Shown: positions 1 through 7,880 of the stretch, piece after piece | How the letters are laid out: each line of letters starts with the position of its first letter | How positions within the stretch are numbered: position 1 is the stretch's first letter | NCBI GenBank assembly: GCA_947644475.1 | Contig: CANRZQ010000016.1 | Coordinates: forward strand, 1 to 20,324 | Origin: an uncultured Muribaculaceae bacterium | Lineage (GTDB): Bacteria; Bacteroidota; Bacteroidia; Bacteroidales; Muribaculaceae | Direction of reading: 5' to 3' | DNA length: 20,324 bases | The notes under the pieces: model-generated | Seen by the model: the letters and a program-made list of their open reading frames with translations, nothing else | What the model was told of the DNA's origin: nothing | Database searches by the model: none | Made by a program: the position numbers and the translations under genes

Positions 1-1
1 G

Positions 2-592
2 GTTGACGATGTGATAGAAATATCTGGCAATCGTCTGAAAAAAATTGAAGACATCGAGATTGTGTCTCCATATAACATGTTGGAGTGCAAGAATAAACTC
101 GATGTGGAGAAATGTCTGCAAGAATGGCGTCTTGGAGCACAATATGGTATCCAAGGAGATATGCCTTATTGTGAAATCAACACAAACAGGCATATGTTTG
201 TATATCTTGTGAATCCGTCAATGGTGTATATTCGTGCTGCCGCCACCCGTAACAATTGCAATGGCACCTTGTTTTTTCAAAACATACGTATGATGAAAAA
301 CAATAATACCGGAGAATACACAATGTCTATTTTGCCGAACAATTTCTCTTTCACCAAAAACGATATTGAGATTGATAATTCAAAATTCAATCCCAACACA
401 TGTGCATTCGACCCTGATGGCGGTATTTATTGGTCGTTAATTTCATATACCCCCGACATGATTTTGCTCAACGGATGTGGCGAAACTTATCAAGTCGCAA
501 GACCTGAAACAAATGCTCCTCTTAATGAATGGATTAAATATAATCCGTATAATGACAAACCTGATTTTAGCATAAGTCGCATGATAGAATAA
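2..592 (+). CDS. Hypothetical protein, 5' end open at window edge
   Basis: I do not recognise this protein. The reading frame is open from base 2 to the TAA at 590-592, and the first possible start in view is GTG at 11, which would give 193 residues. The true start may lie upstream, so it is treated as 5'-partial. It has no signal peptide, membrane segment or P-loop in the visible part. It is rich in Asn and aromatic residues, with six scattered Cys that form no metal-binding pattern, and it looks like a compact soluble beta-rich domain (inference from the alternating hydrophobic pattern). Codon use and base composition are clearly more AT-rich than radA or nrdD in this window, which fits an accessory or transferred gene. 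It converges on radA, with repeat copy 1 six bases after its stop. No function is proposed. Confidence 0.6.
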   Translation, partial: VDDVIEISGNRLKKIEDIEIVSPYNMLECKNKLDVEKCLQEWRLGAQYGIQGDMPYCEINTNRHMFVYLVNPSMVYIRAAATRNNCNGTLFFQNIRMMKNNNTGEYTMSILPNNFSFTKNDIEIDNSKFNPNTCAFDPDGGIYWSLISYTPDMILLNGCGETYQVARPETNAPLNEWIKYNPYNDKPDFSISRMIE

Positions 593-596
593 ACTA

Positions 597-665
597 TGCA
601 GGAACACAATCCTCCGGATTGTGAAAATTCTTTACTTCCACAATCCGGAGGATTATGTTCCTGCA
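597..665. repeat. Palindromic dispersed repeat, copy 1
   Basis: An inverted repeat with 27-base arms (597-623 and 639-665) around a 15-base spacer. The arms begin and end TGCAGGAACA...TGTTCCTGCA and have one mismatch. Each arm is itself nearly palindromic (left: CACAATCC-TCC-GGATTGTG), so the element can form one long hairpin or two small hairpins side by side. A second copy lies at 19240-19301 with an identical left arm, two changes in the right arm and an unrelated 8-base spacer. It sits between convergent genes (hypothetical gene and radA), the usual setting of REP-like extragenic palindromes. There is no T-run on either side, so a terminator role is not obvious. Confidence 0.85.
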
Positions 666-677
666 AACAAGGTCGAT

Positions 678-712
678 AGGGGGCTAATAATTATGATAAT
701 CCCCTTTATTTG
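678..712 (+). terminator. Possible weak terminator after the first gene
   Basis: A short AGGGG/CCCCT stem (678-682 with 701-705) with an AT-rich loop is followed by a T-rich run on the plus strand. The stem has only five pairs and the T-run is interrupted. The rest of 666-820 shows nothing else I can identify. Confidence 0.25.
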
Positions 713-820
713 TTGTGTGCAATTTAACATAATCCAAATTATACGCAATTATGTACTGGTGTTTTTATATGGCTGCGTTTTACGGACTTGGGTGTATGTT
801 GGACTTGGAATGTGGTGCTA

Positions 821-2191
821 TCAGGTGAACAGTTGGCGGAATGCTTCCTCAACTTTTGACACTTCAACTATGCGGATTGAATAACGCGACAAATCGATTC
901 CTTTCAGATTGTGACGCGGCACAACTATTGTTTCCATTCCCAATTTCTCCGCTTCGGCTATTCGCTGCTCTATGCGCGTGACAGGGCGCACTTCGCCCGA
1001 GAGTCCTATTTCCCCGGCAAAAGCGGTCGTGCGGTCGAGAGCGGTATCTACGTTGCTCGACAATATCGCTGACACAACAGCCAGGTCAAGTGCCGGGTCC
1101 GACACCTTTAATCCTCCGGCTATGTTTAGGAATACGTCTTTTTGAGCAAGTTTGAATCCAACACGCTTTTCAAGCACGGCAAGAAGCATGTTCATTCTTT
1201 TTCCATCAAATCCTGTGACCGAGCGTTGAGGCGTACCGTAAGCCGCAGTGCTAACAAGAGCCTGCGCCTCAACAAGCAGCGGCCTTGCGCCTTCAATCGT
1301 CACGCCAATTGCTATCCCCGACAATGGCTGGCCATCGTTATGTGACAGCAGCATTTCCGAAGGGTTTGTAACCTCTCGCAGTCCACGATGTCCCATTTCG
1401 TAAATTCCTAATTCAGAGGTGCTTCCGAATCGGTTTTTAATTGCGCGCAGCAGCCGGTACATGTATTGGCGGTCGCCTTCGAATTGAATCACGGCATCGA
1501 CAATATGCTCGAGCACTTTCGGACCCGCGAGGCTTCCCTCTTTTGTTATATGACCGATAAGGAAAACCGGAACCCCCGACTCTTTCGCATATTTGAGCAA
1601 CTGGGCGGCACATTCGCGTACTTGTCCGACTGAGCCTGCGGTTGAGTCAAGCACATCGGATGCAATAGTCTGTATAGAGTCTATAACAACTATTCCGGGA
1701 TTCACCGCCTCGATATGCTCAAAGATTGTCTCAAGACTTGTCTCGCACACAATGAAGCAATTGTCGGAACCTCGGCCAATGCGGTCGGCTCGCAATTTAA
1801 GTTGTGTCGTGCTTTCCTCGCCCGACACATAAAGAATTGTTTTAGACTTGATTGCGAGCAGGTTTTGAAGCACAAGTGTAGATTTTCCTATACCCGGCTC
1901 TCCGCCAAGCAAAACGAGAGAGCCGGGCACCAGCCCACCGCCAAGCACCCTGTTGAGTTCGCCGGACGGCATCTTTATGCGAGACTCGCTTTGCACTTCA
2001 ATATCTGAGATTGCCACCGGCTTGCTTTTGCCTCGGCTCACAGGCGAGGGAGTCCGGCTCGGCCCGGTCTTCACTCTCTCCTCCACCATAGAATTCCACG
2101 CGCCACACGCCGGACACTTTCCTTCCCACTTTGGAGAAGATGCACCGCATTGAGAGCAGAACCAAACTGTTTTTTCTTTTATTTTAGCCAT
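821..2191 (-). CDS. radA: DNA repair protein RadA (Sms)
   Basis: RadA is a RecA-related ATPase/helicase that promotes branch migration of recombination intermediates in the cytoplasm. All hallmark elements are present: an N-terminal C4 zinc finger (Cys12, Cys15, Cys26, Cys29), Walker A GGEPGIGKST at 96-105, a Walker B stretch ending in Asp171, the RadA-specific KNRFG motif at 252-256, and a C-terminal Lon-protease-like domain from about residue 290. The length of 456 residues is normal for the family. The ATG at 2191 places the zinc finger at its usual distance. The gene lies 23 bp downstream of the murF-like gene on the same strand and probably shares its transcript. The 3' end converges with the hypothetical gene at the left edge. 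Identification is firm from sequence motifs. Confidence 0.97.
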   Translation of the reverse strand: MAKIKEKTVWFCSQCGASSPKWEGKCPACGAWNSMVEERVKTGPSRTPSPVSRGKSKPVAISDIEVQSESRIKMPSGELNRVLGGGLVPGSLVLLGGEPGIGKSTLVLQNLLAIKSKTILYVSGEESTTQLKLRADRIGRGSDNCFIVCETSLETIFEHIEAVNPGIVVIDSIQTIASDVLDSTAGSVGQVRECAAQLLKYAKESGVPVFLIGHITKEGSLAGPKVLEHIVDAVIQFEGDRQYMYRLLRAIKNRFGSTSELGIYEMGHRGLREVTNPSEMLLSHNDGQPLSGIAIGVTIEGARPLLVEAQALVSTAAYGTPQRSVTGFDGKRMNMLLAVLEKRVGFKLAQKDVFLNIAGGLKVSDPALDLAVVSAILSSNVDTALDRTTAFAGEIGLSGEVRPVTRIEQRIAEAEKLGMETIVVPRHNLKGIDLSRYSIRIVEVSKVEEAFRQLFT

Positions 2192-2214
2192 TAATGGAAA
2201 GAGGGTTGAGACGG

Positions 2215-3801
2215 TTATTTAAAAGTGTCGGGGAGATCGTTCTCGTACAGCACTGTGTCGCCGCTATGCGCTATCGACAACAGCAGTTGTTGTGCTTGCG
2301 CAAATGAATCCACTGTGTGTACTTCAAGGCTGTCGGCTTTGCCAATGCCTTCGGTTATGGCCTCGCGGTTGTATTTTCCGACAATTATTGCTACATCGGC
2401 ACATCCGGGTATTTTTGCGCCAAACTCACGGTTAAGACGATGCTGGTCTTCTCCGAGTTCAATCATGCCCGGAGTTATAATGATACGGCGTCCCGATGTC
2501 ATTCCGGCCAAAACTTCAAGAGCCATAGCCGAGCCGACAGGGTTGCTGTTGTAGGCATCATCAATTATAGTAATGCCTCCGGCTGTCGATTTCACGCTAA
2601 GACGATGCTCCACCTGTTCGATTTGGCCTACGGCATATTTGATTTTATCGGAAGGCACACCCATATGCATGGCTACTATCACGGCAGCCATAAGGTTCGA
2701 CACATTGCATCGTCCCACAAGGCGTGTACTTAATGTGATGATATTGCCTTCTGCCGATGCTATTGTAAATTCTGTGCCATGCTGAGAATATTTTACATCC
2801 ACTGCGTGATAATCGGCCACCCTACCCTGCTGTGCCGAGTAACGTGCGGTCTCGACATTGCTCACATTCCTGTTTGCAATCATGTCGAAATCATTGTTAA
2901 GCACCGCGAAGCCGTCGGACGGAAGAGCGTCTACAAGTTCAAATTTAGTAGCCTGCACATTTTCTATTGACCCGAAAGATTCCAAATGCTGAGGGCCTAC
3001 GGCAGTTACAATTCCAATAGAGGGGTGCACCATATCGCATATCTCCTTGATGTCGCCACACTCTTTTGCGCCCATTTCTACAATAAACACCTCATTATAA
3101 GGCTTCAAATGCTCGCGGACAGTACGTACAACACCAAGCGTGGTGTTAAAATTTCCGGGAGTCATCAACGTGTCGTATTGCTCCGACAAAATACGGTAGA
3201 GATAGTGTTTGGTGCTTGTTTTGCCATATGAACCCGTAATGCCTATAATTTTCAAATCAGGCATTGATTGCAAAATAGACGCCGCTTCATCATAATACTT
3301 TTTAACGATGTGCTTTTCAACAGGTTTAAGCAGCCATAAAGAGGCTATGGCAATCCAATAGGATGCGGCATAGAGGAGAACGGCTGTTGTGGCGCAACGA
3401 TACAGATAATATGCCGTCTCGCTGTAATGTCCAAAGCCAATAATCGCTATGACAATGGCCTCAATAGCGACGGCCACACCGCATATGCGCCGCACGCGGG
3501 CCGTCCACACAAGCGGTTTCTTATACTTTTTCCTGAACAGGCGTATACATTCTATTACTCCGAATATGGCCAGTACAGTCAATCCGGCCAATATAGGCAC
3601 CCATTTTACCAGAGTGATGCCTGCACAAATATATGCCATGAGACGCGACACAGAGGATGTGTCGCCTGATTCCTTCTGCCATGAGCGGTAACGATTGATG
3701 CGGTAAGAATTCTGCTGCATCATCATCAAGTCGACCTTAGTGCGCGCTAAAAGAGCAGCCACAGCGACCAATAGCGTTAATATAGAAGCGATTAAATACA
3801 T
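2215..3801 (-). CDS. murF: Membrane-anchored MurF-type Mur ligase
   Basis: An ATP-dependent Mur ligase most like MurF, which adds D-Ala-D-Ala to UDP-MurNAc-tripeptide in peptidoglycan synthesis. Seen: P-loop ITGSYGKTSTK at 188-198, VEMGA at 241-245, the KxE segment expected to hold the carbamylated lysine (Lys286), EHRLSV near 399, the MurF signature DDAYNSNP at 414-421, and TPGMIELGE near 443. The start chosen is ATG 3801 (528 residues), because an upstream in-frame ATG at 3924 would run through the bioB promoter and start. The first 160 residues are four or five hydrophobic segments (about 2-19, 55-86, 107-124, 137-158), and the usual N-terminal UDP-substrate domain of MurF is absent. This resembles the domain loss in MurT, so the substrate could be lipid-linked or atypical (inference). 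It is divergent from bioB and upstream of radA. The symbol is by similarity. Confidence 0.82.
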   Translation of the reverse strand: MYLIASILTLLVAVAALLARTKVDLMMMQQNSYRINRYRSWQKESGDTSSVSRLMAYICAGITLVKWVPILAGLTVLAIFGVIECIRLFRKKYKKPLVWTARVRRICGVAVAIEAIVIAIIGFGHYSETAYYLYRCATTAVLLYAASYWIAIASLWLLKPVEKHIVKKYYDEAASILQSMPDLKIIGITGSYGKTSTKHYLYRILSEQYDTLMTPGNFNTTLGVVRTVREHLKPYNEVFIVEMGAKECGDIKEICDMVHPSIGIVTAVGPQHLESFGSIENVQATKFELVDALPSDGFAVLNNDFDMIANRNVSNVETARYSAQQGRVADYHAVDVKYSQHGTEFTIASAEGNIITLSTRLVGRCNVSNLMAAVIVAMHMGVPSDKIKYAVGQIEQVEHRLSVKSTAGGITIIDDAYNSNPVGSAMALEVLAGMTSGRRIIITPGMIELGEDQHRLNREFGAKIPGCADVAIIVGKYNREAITEGIGKADSLEVHTVDSFAQAQQLLLSIAHSGDTVLYENDLPDTFK

Positions 3802-3818
3802 GTTTGTAAAATTTACGG

Positions 3819-3826
3819 CAAAGTTA
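3819..3826 (-). promoter_or_regulatory. Putative promoter -7 element of the murF-radA unit
   Basis: On the minus strand TAACTTTG matches the Bacteroidetes -7 consensus TAnnTTTG, 17 bases before the chosen murF start. I see no clear TTTG at -33. It lies back to back with the bioB promoter. Confidence 0.5.
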
Positions 3827-3848
3827 CATTTTTTCTGAGAATATTTGC

Positions 3849-3856
3849 TAATTTTG
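3849..3856 (+). promoter_or_regulatory. Putative promoter -7 element of the bioB operon
   Basis: TAATTTTG matches TAnnTTTG and lies 21 bases before the bioB ATG, which implies a leader of only about 15 nt. The -33 element is not recognisable. It argues against the farther upstream ATG at 3845 as the bioB start. Confidence 0.5.
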
Positions 3857-3877
3857 CACTTGATTTTACTCCCTGAA

Positions 3878-4837
3878 ATGATGATTGCATCTTTAAAAAA
3901 CATAATACTCAGCGGTGGCAGCATCTCTGATGAGCAGGTAATAGTTCTTGCTGATTACGCCGGAGACCCGGGCCTGCGAGAGGCTGCAAAAGAAATCACA
4001 AAGGAATTGACATCTTCTGCTTTCGATTCGTGCTCCATAATCAACGCCCGCTCTGGACGCTGCGGCGAAAACTGCAAATGGTGTGCGCAATCGTCGCATT
4101 ACAATACTCACTGCGATGTTTACGACCTTGTGGATGAGGACGAATGTTTGCGCTCCGCCAAGACAAACAAGGACGCAGGCGTGCATCGGTTTTCCTTGGT
4201 AGCATCAGGCAAGGCAACCCGTGGTCCGGTCCTGGACAAGATTTGCTCAATGCTGCGGCGAATCAAGGATGAAGTCGGAATCTTCACATGCGCGTCGCTT
4301 GGATTGCTTTCCTCCGATGAGTTGCAAAAACTATGGGATGCCGGTGTGCGCCGCTACCACTGCAATCTCGAGGCCGCTCCCGGGTTCTTTTCAACCCTGT
4401 GCTCTACCCACACGGTCGATGATAAGATAAAGACAATTCTTGCCGCCAAGGAAATAGGATTTGAGATTTGCTCCGGCGGCATAATCGGCATGGGTGAAAA
4501 TATGAGACAACGGGCGGAGTTGGCTGTGGCTCTCCGTAAAGTAAATCCTGTCTCAATTCCGGTCAATATACTTTGCCCGATAAAGGGCACTCCTTTGGAA
4601 AATGCCCGTCCTTTGCCGGCTGATGAAATTCTCGACACGCTTGCCATATTTCGCTTCGCGCATCCAACGGTGCAAATACGTTTTGCCGGTGGCCGCAGAC
4701 ACTTGACAGCCGAACAGCAGATTGAAGCGATGTCAATCGCTGTAAATGGAGCGATTGTCGGCGACTTGCTCACGACAGTAGGGTCTACCATTGATTCCGA
4801 CCGCCATCTCATAGAAAAAACCAATCTCAAATGGTAA
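3878..4837 (+). CDS. bioB: Biotin synthase
   Basis: A radical SAM enzyme that inserts sulfur into dethiobiotin, the last step of biotin synthesis. The [4Fe-4S] motif is CGENCKWC (Cys62, Cys66, Cys69 from ATG 3878), the BioB form of CxxxCxxC followed by AQSSHY. Other family landmarks are the conserved Cys in FTCASLG, the NLEAAPGFF segment, the Cys in EICSGGIIGMGE, and the IRFAGGRR arginine that ligates the [2Fe-2S] sulfur-donor cluster in studied BioB. The length is 319 residues, which is normal. ATG 3878 or the adjacent ATG 3881 is preferred over 3845 because the promoter motif at 3849-3856 overlaps the longer version. The stop overlaps the start of the next gene (ATGGTAA-type overlap at 4831-4837), which suggests translational coupling. 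No other biotin genes are in the window. Confidence 0.95.
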   Translation: MMIASLKNIILSGGSISDEQVIVLADYAGDPGLREAAKEITKELTSSAFDSCSIINARSGRCGENCKWCAQSSHYNTHCDVYDLVDEDECLRSAKTNKDAGVHRFSLVASGKATRGPVLDKICSMLRRIKDEVGIFTCASLGLLSSDELQKLWDAGVRRYHCNLEAAPGFFSTLCSTHTVDDKIKTILAAKEIGFEICSGGIIGMGENMRQRAELAVALRKVNPVSIPVNILCPIKGTPLENARPLPADEILDTLAIFRFAHPTVQIRFAGGRRHLTAEQQIEAMSIAVNGAIVGDLLTTVGSTIDSDRHLIEKTNLKW

Positions 4838-5583
4838 CGCTCACTAATGCACGCAAAAAACTTCTGAAATCGCTCGACACCCACAAGGGTCGCCGGCAAT
4901 CGGGGCTGTTCATGGCCCAGGGCTCGAAGTGCGTGCTCGACACCTTGGCCCACTTCAAGGCCGACGCCATATATGCTCTCGACGAATGGGCTTGCGCCCA
5001 TCCTGAAATTGGAGCGGAAATCGTGAGCCGGGCCGACATGAAAGAGATTTCAACCCTGGTTTCGGCGCCCGATGTTGTTGCCGTATATTCTATCCCGGAA
5101 TTAAAAGCGCCGGCCCCGTCGCCGGACAAACTATATCTAGCGCTCGACCGCGTGCAGGATCCGGGCAACCTCGGCACTATAATAAGAGTGGCCGACTGGA
5201 TGGGAATACGCACAATATACGCGTCTTCCGACACGGCTGACATGTGGAGCCCCAAAGTGGTGCAGGCAACAATGGGCGCGATAGCCCGTGTTTGCGTTTA
5301 TTACATCGACGACATTGCCTCATTTCTGAAAGCATCTTCGCTTCCCGTGTTTGCCACGGCTCTCGACGGCGATAATATCTATACCGCTCCCCTTCCCTCC
5401 TCTGCCATTATAGTGATGGGCAACGAAGGGTCCGGCATCAGCGCCGAGACATCAGCGGCCGCCACTCGCAAATTATATATTCCATCGTATCCTCCCGGCG
5501 AACCAACATCAGAATCGCTCAATGTGGCCATTGCCACAGCCATCACGCTTTCTGAATTTCGCCGCCGTACAAGTAATTTTTAA
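4831..5583 (+). CDS. SpoU/TrmH-family RNA 2'-O-methyltransferase
   Basis: A SAM-dependent methyltransferase of the SPOUT class that methylates ribose 2'-OH in rRNA or tRNA. It has an N-terminal SpoU substrate-binding domain (about 1-90) and the three SpoU motifs: DRVQDPGNLGTIIR near residue 108, IVMGNEGSGIS near 192, and YIPSYPPGEPTSESLNVA near 212. These last two form the trefoil knot that binds SAM. The 250-residue length fits the two-domain TrmH/RlmB/TsnR-like group. The exact RNA target cannot be read from sequence, so no symbol is given. It overlaps the bioB stop by 7 bases and is followed 13 bases later by ddl, so it sits in the same operon. Confidence 0.93.
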   Translation: MVTLTNARKKLLKSLDTHKGRRQSGLFMAQGSKCVLDTLAHFKADAIYALDEWACAHPEIGAEIVSRADMKEISTLVSAPDVVAVYSIPELKAPAPSPDKLYLALDRVQDPGNLGTIIRVADWMGIRTIYASSDTADMWSPKVVQATMGAIARVCVYYIDDIASFLKASSLPVFATALDGDNIYTAPLPSSAIIVMGNEGSGISAETSAAATRKLYIPSYPPGEPTSESLNVAIATAITLSEFRRRTSNF

Positions 5584-5596
5584 TTAACCCCAGATA

Positions 5597-6775
5597 ATGA
5601 AAACCCGTATTGCCGTATTTTTCGGCGGACGATCCACCGAACACGAAATTTCTGTAATCTCGGCATCGCAGGCCATGCACGCCATCAACCGCGACCGCTT
5701 CGATGTCACACCCGTATATATCACAAAAGAAGGACAATGGTATACCGGCGACGCCCTCCTCGACGTGGCCAATTACCGCGACATACCCTCGCTGCTTCGC
5801 CAATGCACACCCGTATACATGATCCCTCAGTATGGCGACAACAACCTGTATAAAAAGAAGACCGGCCTGTTCGGGTCAAATGTCGCAGCCAAAATAGATG
5901 TCGTCATTCCCGTGCTTCATGGCTCAAACGGAGAAGACGGCACATTTGAAGGAATCCTTGATTCAATCGGCATTCCATATGCCGGATGCAACACCCTTGC
6001 ATCAGCCAACGGAATGGATAAGATTACAATGAAGCAGATTCTCCAGGCTTCAGACATCCCCGTAGTGGATTATGTATGGTTCACCGACAAGCAATGGTTT
6101 GCCAAGCGCGAAGCCCTTATCGCTCAAATTGAATCCAAACTCGGATATCCGGTGATTGTCAAGCCGGCCAATCTCGGGTCAAGCGTGGGTATTGGTGCAG
6201 CAAACAGCCGCGACCAGTTGATAAGCCGGATTGAAGACGCGTCAAAATATTCCGCCAGAATAATCGTGGAGCATATGGTGGAGCATCTTCAGGAAATCAA
6301 CTGCTCTGTTCTCGGCGACTGCGATGAATATCAGGCATCGGTGCTTGAAGAACCTATCAAGTCGGGCGAGATTCTCTCATATGAAGACAAATATATGGGT
6401 GGCACAAAAGGGACAAAGGGCATGCAGGCGTCGGCCAAGCGTATTCCGGCCGATCTTCCCGAAAGTGAGACTAAGGAGATTCAACGTCTCGCCTCTGAGA
6501 CATTCCGTGTGCTGTCGTGTCACGGTGTAAGCCGCGTCGACATGATTATCGACCGCGACACACGCGATATATATGTAAATGAGATTAATACCATCCCCGG
6601 CTCTCTTTCTTTCTATCTGTGGGAGGCATCCGGCATCGGATTCGACAAACTGATGGAACGACTTGTGGCTCTCGCCCTAAAACGCAAACGCGATGCATCG
6701 ATGAAAACCGTGTCTTACTCACAAAACATTTTTGCTCTCGGCGGAGGCGTGAAGGGTTCAAAAGGCGTGAAATAG
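5597..6775 (+). CDS. ddl: D-alanine--D-alanine ligase
   Basis: An ATP-grasp enzyme that makes the D-Ala-D-Ala dipeptide, the substrate that MurF-type ligases add to the peptidoglycan stem. Seen: FFGGRSTEHEISVIS at the N-terminus with the substrate-binding Glu, HGSNGEDGTFEG, the ATP-binding KPANLGSSVGIG with the catalytic-loop Ser, the omega-loop region SYEDKYMGG carrying a Tyr, and the metal-binding NEINTIPGS near the C-terminus. The Tyr and the absence of VanA-like omega-loop residues favour D-Ala over D-lactate (inference). It has 392 residues, at the long end for Ddl, with a Lys/Gly-rich tail of about 30 residues that may be dispensable. The start ATG is 13 bases after the SpoU gene, and the next gene begins 1 base after the stop. 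Confidence 0.95.
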   Translation: MKTRIAVFFGGRSTEHEISVISASQAMHAINRDRFDVTPVYITKEGQWYTGDALLDVANYRDIPSLLRQCTPVYMIPQYGDNNLYKKKTGLFGSNVAAKIDVVIPVLHGSNGEDGTFEGILDSIGIPYAGCNTLASANGMDKITMKQILQASDIPVVDYVWFTDKQWFAKREALIAQIESKLGYPVIVKPANLGSSVGIGAANSRDQLISRIEDASKYSARIIVEHMVEHLQEINCSVLGDCDEYQASVLEEPIKSGEILSYEDKYMGGTKGTKGMQASAKRIPADLPESETKEIQRLASETFRVLSCHGVSRVDMIIDRDTRDIYVNEINTIPGSLSFYLWEASGIGFDKLMERLVALALKRKRDASMKTVSYSQNIFALGGGVKGSKGVK

Positions 6776-6776
6776 A

Positions 6777-7811
6777 ATGTGTCCCGGCTTGCTCGATAAT
6801 GTCACCATATTGATTCCGGCTCATAATCGGCCTGAGCGTCTCGCACGTCTTATAAGTTACTACCGGGGCACAGGCGCGAAACTCCTTATTCCGGATTCAT
6901 CGGCCAAAAAATATTCAGGGGATATTGACGGTGATAATATTATCTATCGTCATTATCCCGACACCCACATGCTTGTCAAGGTACACGACGTACTCGGCTT
7001 GATCACCACTCCCTACGTGGCATATTGCGCCGACGATGACTTTGCCGTGCCCGAAGGCCTGGCGGCCGCCGCCCGTTTTCTTGACATGAATCCTGACTAT
7101 TGCATTGCCCAGGGACATTATCTTACTTTTACCCCCGGGAGGGACAGGCGCATTGATTTCTCTCCACGGTATATCCGAAATTTTGACTGCCGCATCGATG
7201 CAGACAATCCTCTCGACCGCCTTTCGGCAGAGAAAGGGATGTATGCATCTTTGCTTTACGCCTTGACACGCACCTCAACATTCAAAAATATTTACAGCCA
7301 CTGTTTCGACGACAAGGGAGAATTACTGTTCCGTAATCTCTTTCTTGCAGAGGAATACTTCAACCATGCAGCGCTTTTAGAAGGAAAATATGTCACGTTG
7401 CCTGTATTTTACAGTGCCCGAGAACGAATCAAGGGCTCGGCAACCGACTTTACAGTCCCGTCCTCTGTAATCAAGACTTCACCTGAGTATGCCGATGAAT
7501 ACAGGGGATTTCTTAGGGCTTTGGCAAATTCGATAGTGTCTGCGACCGGCATCACATTCGAAGAGGCAATCGAAAAGGCCGAGATTGTAAGCCGCGCGCC
7601 GGTTGACACTCCCTCAATATTATTCAAACGCCGCGTTAATTCCATTCTTGCCAAAAGCCGTTGGTTGCGCTGGGCCTCCAATCTTTCGGAGTGGCGTTAT
7701 CATCAGAAGGGGCTCAAAGCCGTGAAAGGGATGGATAGTTATCCTTGCCACATAATCACTCCGCAGATTGAGAAAATAATCTCATGTGTCAATTCAACAA
7801 AAATGGAGTAA
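6777..7811 (+). CDS. Family 2-like glycosyltransferase (TIGR00180 type)
   Basis: A GT-A fold glycosyltransferase that transfers sugar from a nucleotide donor; the acceptor is unknown. The N-terminus VTILIPAHNRPERLARLI is the nucleotide-binding start of GT2 proteins, and AYCADDDFAVPEG contains the metal-binding DxD (Asp86-Asp88). The family resembles the short glycosyltransferase domain proteins grouped as TIGR00180 (recalled, not searched). It has no membrane segments, so it is probably cytoplasmic. It has 344 residues, begins one base after the ddl stop, and is last in the bioB operon before the hairpin at 7844-7877. Its association with ddl suggests an envelope role, but the operon is functionally mixed. 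Confidence 0.82.
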   Translation: MCPGLLDNVTILIPAHNRPERLARLISYYRGTGAKLLIPDSSAKKYSGDIDGDNIIYRHYPDTHMLVKVHDVLGLITTPYVAYCADDDFAVPEGLAAAARFLDMNPDYCIAQGHYLTFTPGRDRRIDFSPRYIRNFDCRIDADNPLDRLSAEKGMYASLLYALTRTSTFKNIYSHCFDDKGELLFRNLFLAEEYFNHAALLEGKYVTLPVFYSARERIKGSATDFTVPSSVIKTSPEYADEYRGFLRALANSIVSATGITFEEAIEKAEIVSRAPVDTPSILFKRRVNSILAKSRWLRWASNLSEWRYHQKGLKAVKGMDSYPCHIITPQIEKIISCVNSTKME

Positions 7812-7843
7812 TTGCGGCTAATCATCTTTCAGCGTAATAATAA

Positions 7844-7877
7844 AACAGTCCGCTAAAATATTATTTAGCGGACTGTT
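7844..7877. terminator. Bidirectional terminator between convergent operons
   Basis: A perfect 14-bp stem (7844-7857 with 7864-7877) with a six-base loop. It is flanked by an A/T-rich run that gives TTTTATTATT on the minus strand after nrdG and a weaker T-rich run on the plus strand after the glycosyltransferase. It lies 3 bases from the nrdG stop. Confidence 0.9.
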
Positions 7878-7880
7878 GTA

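Noticed and set aside
597..665. Target-site duplication flanking repeat copy 1 or copy 2
   Set aside because: The flanking bases share only very short A- or T-rich matches that are expected by chance.
621..884. An 87-codon open frame starting inside repeat copy 1
   Set aside because: It begins with GTG inside the palindrome, runs into the radA 3' end and has no family resemblance.
4354..5001. A 215-codon antisense frame across the bioB/SpoU junction
   Set aside because: It is a shadow of two well-supported genes on the other strand.
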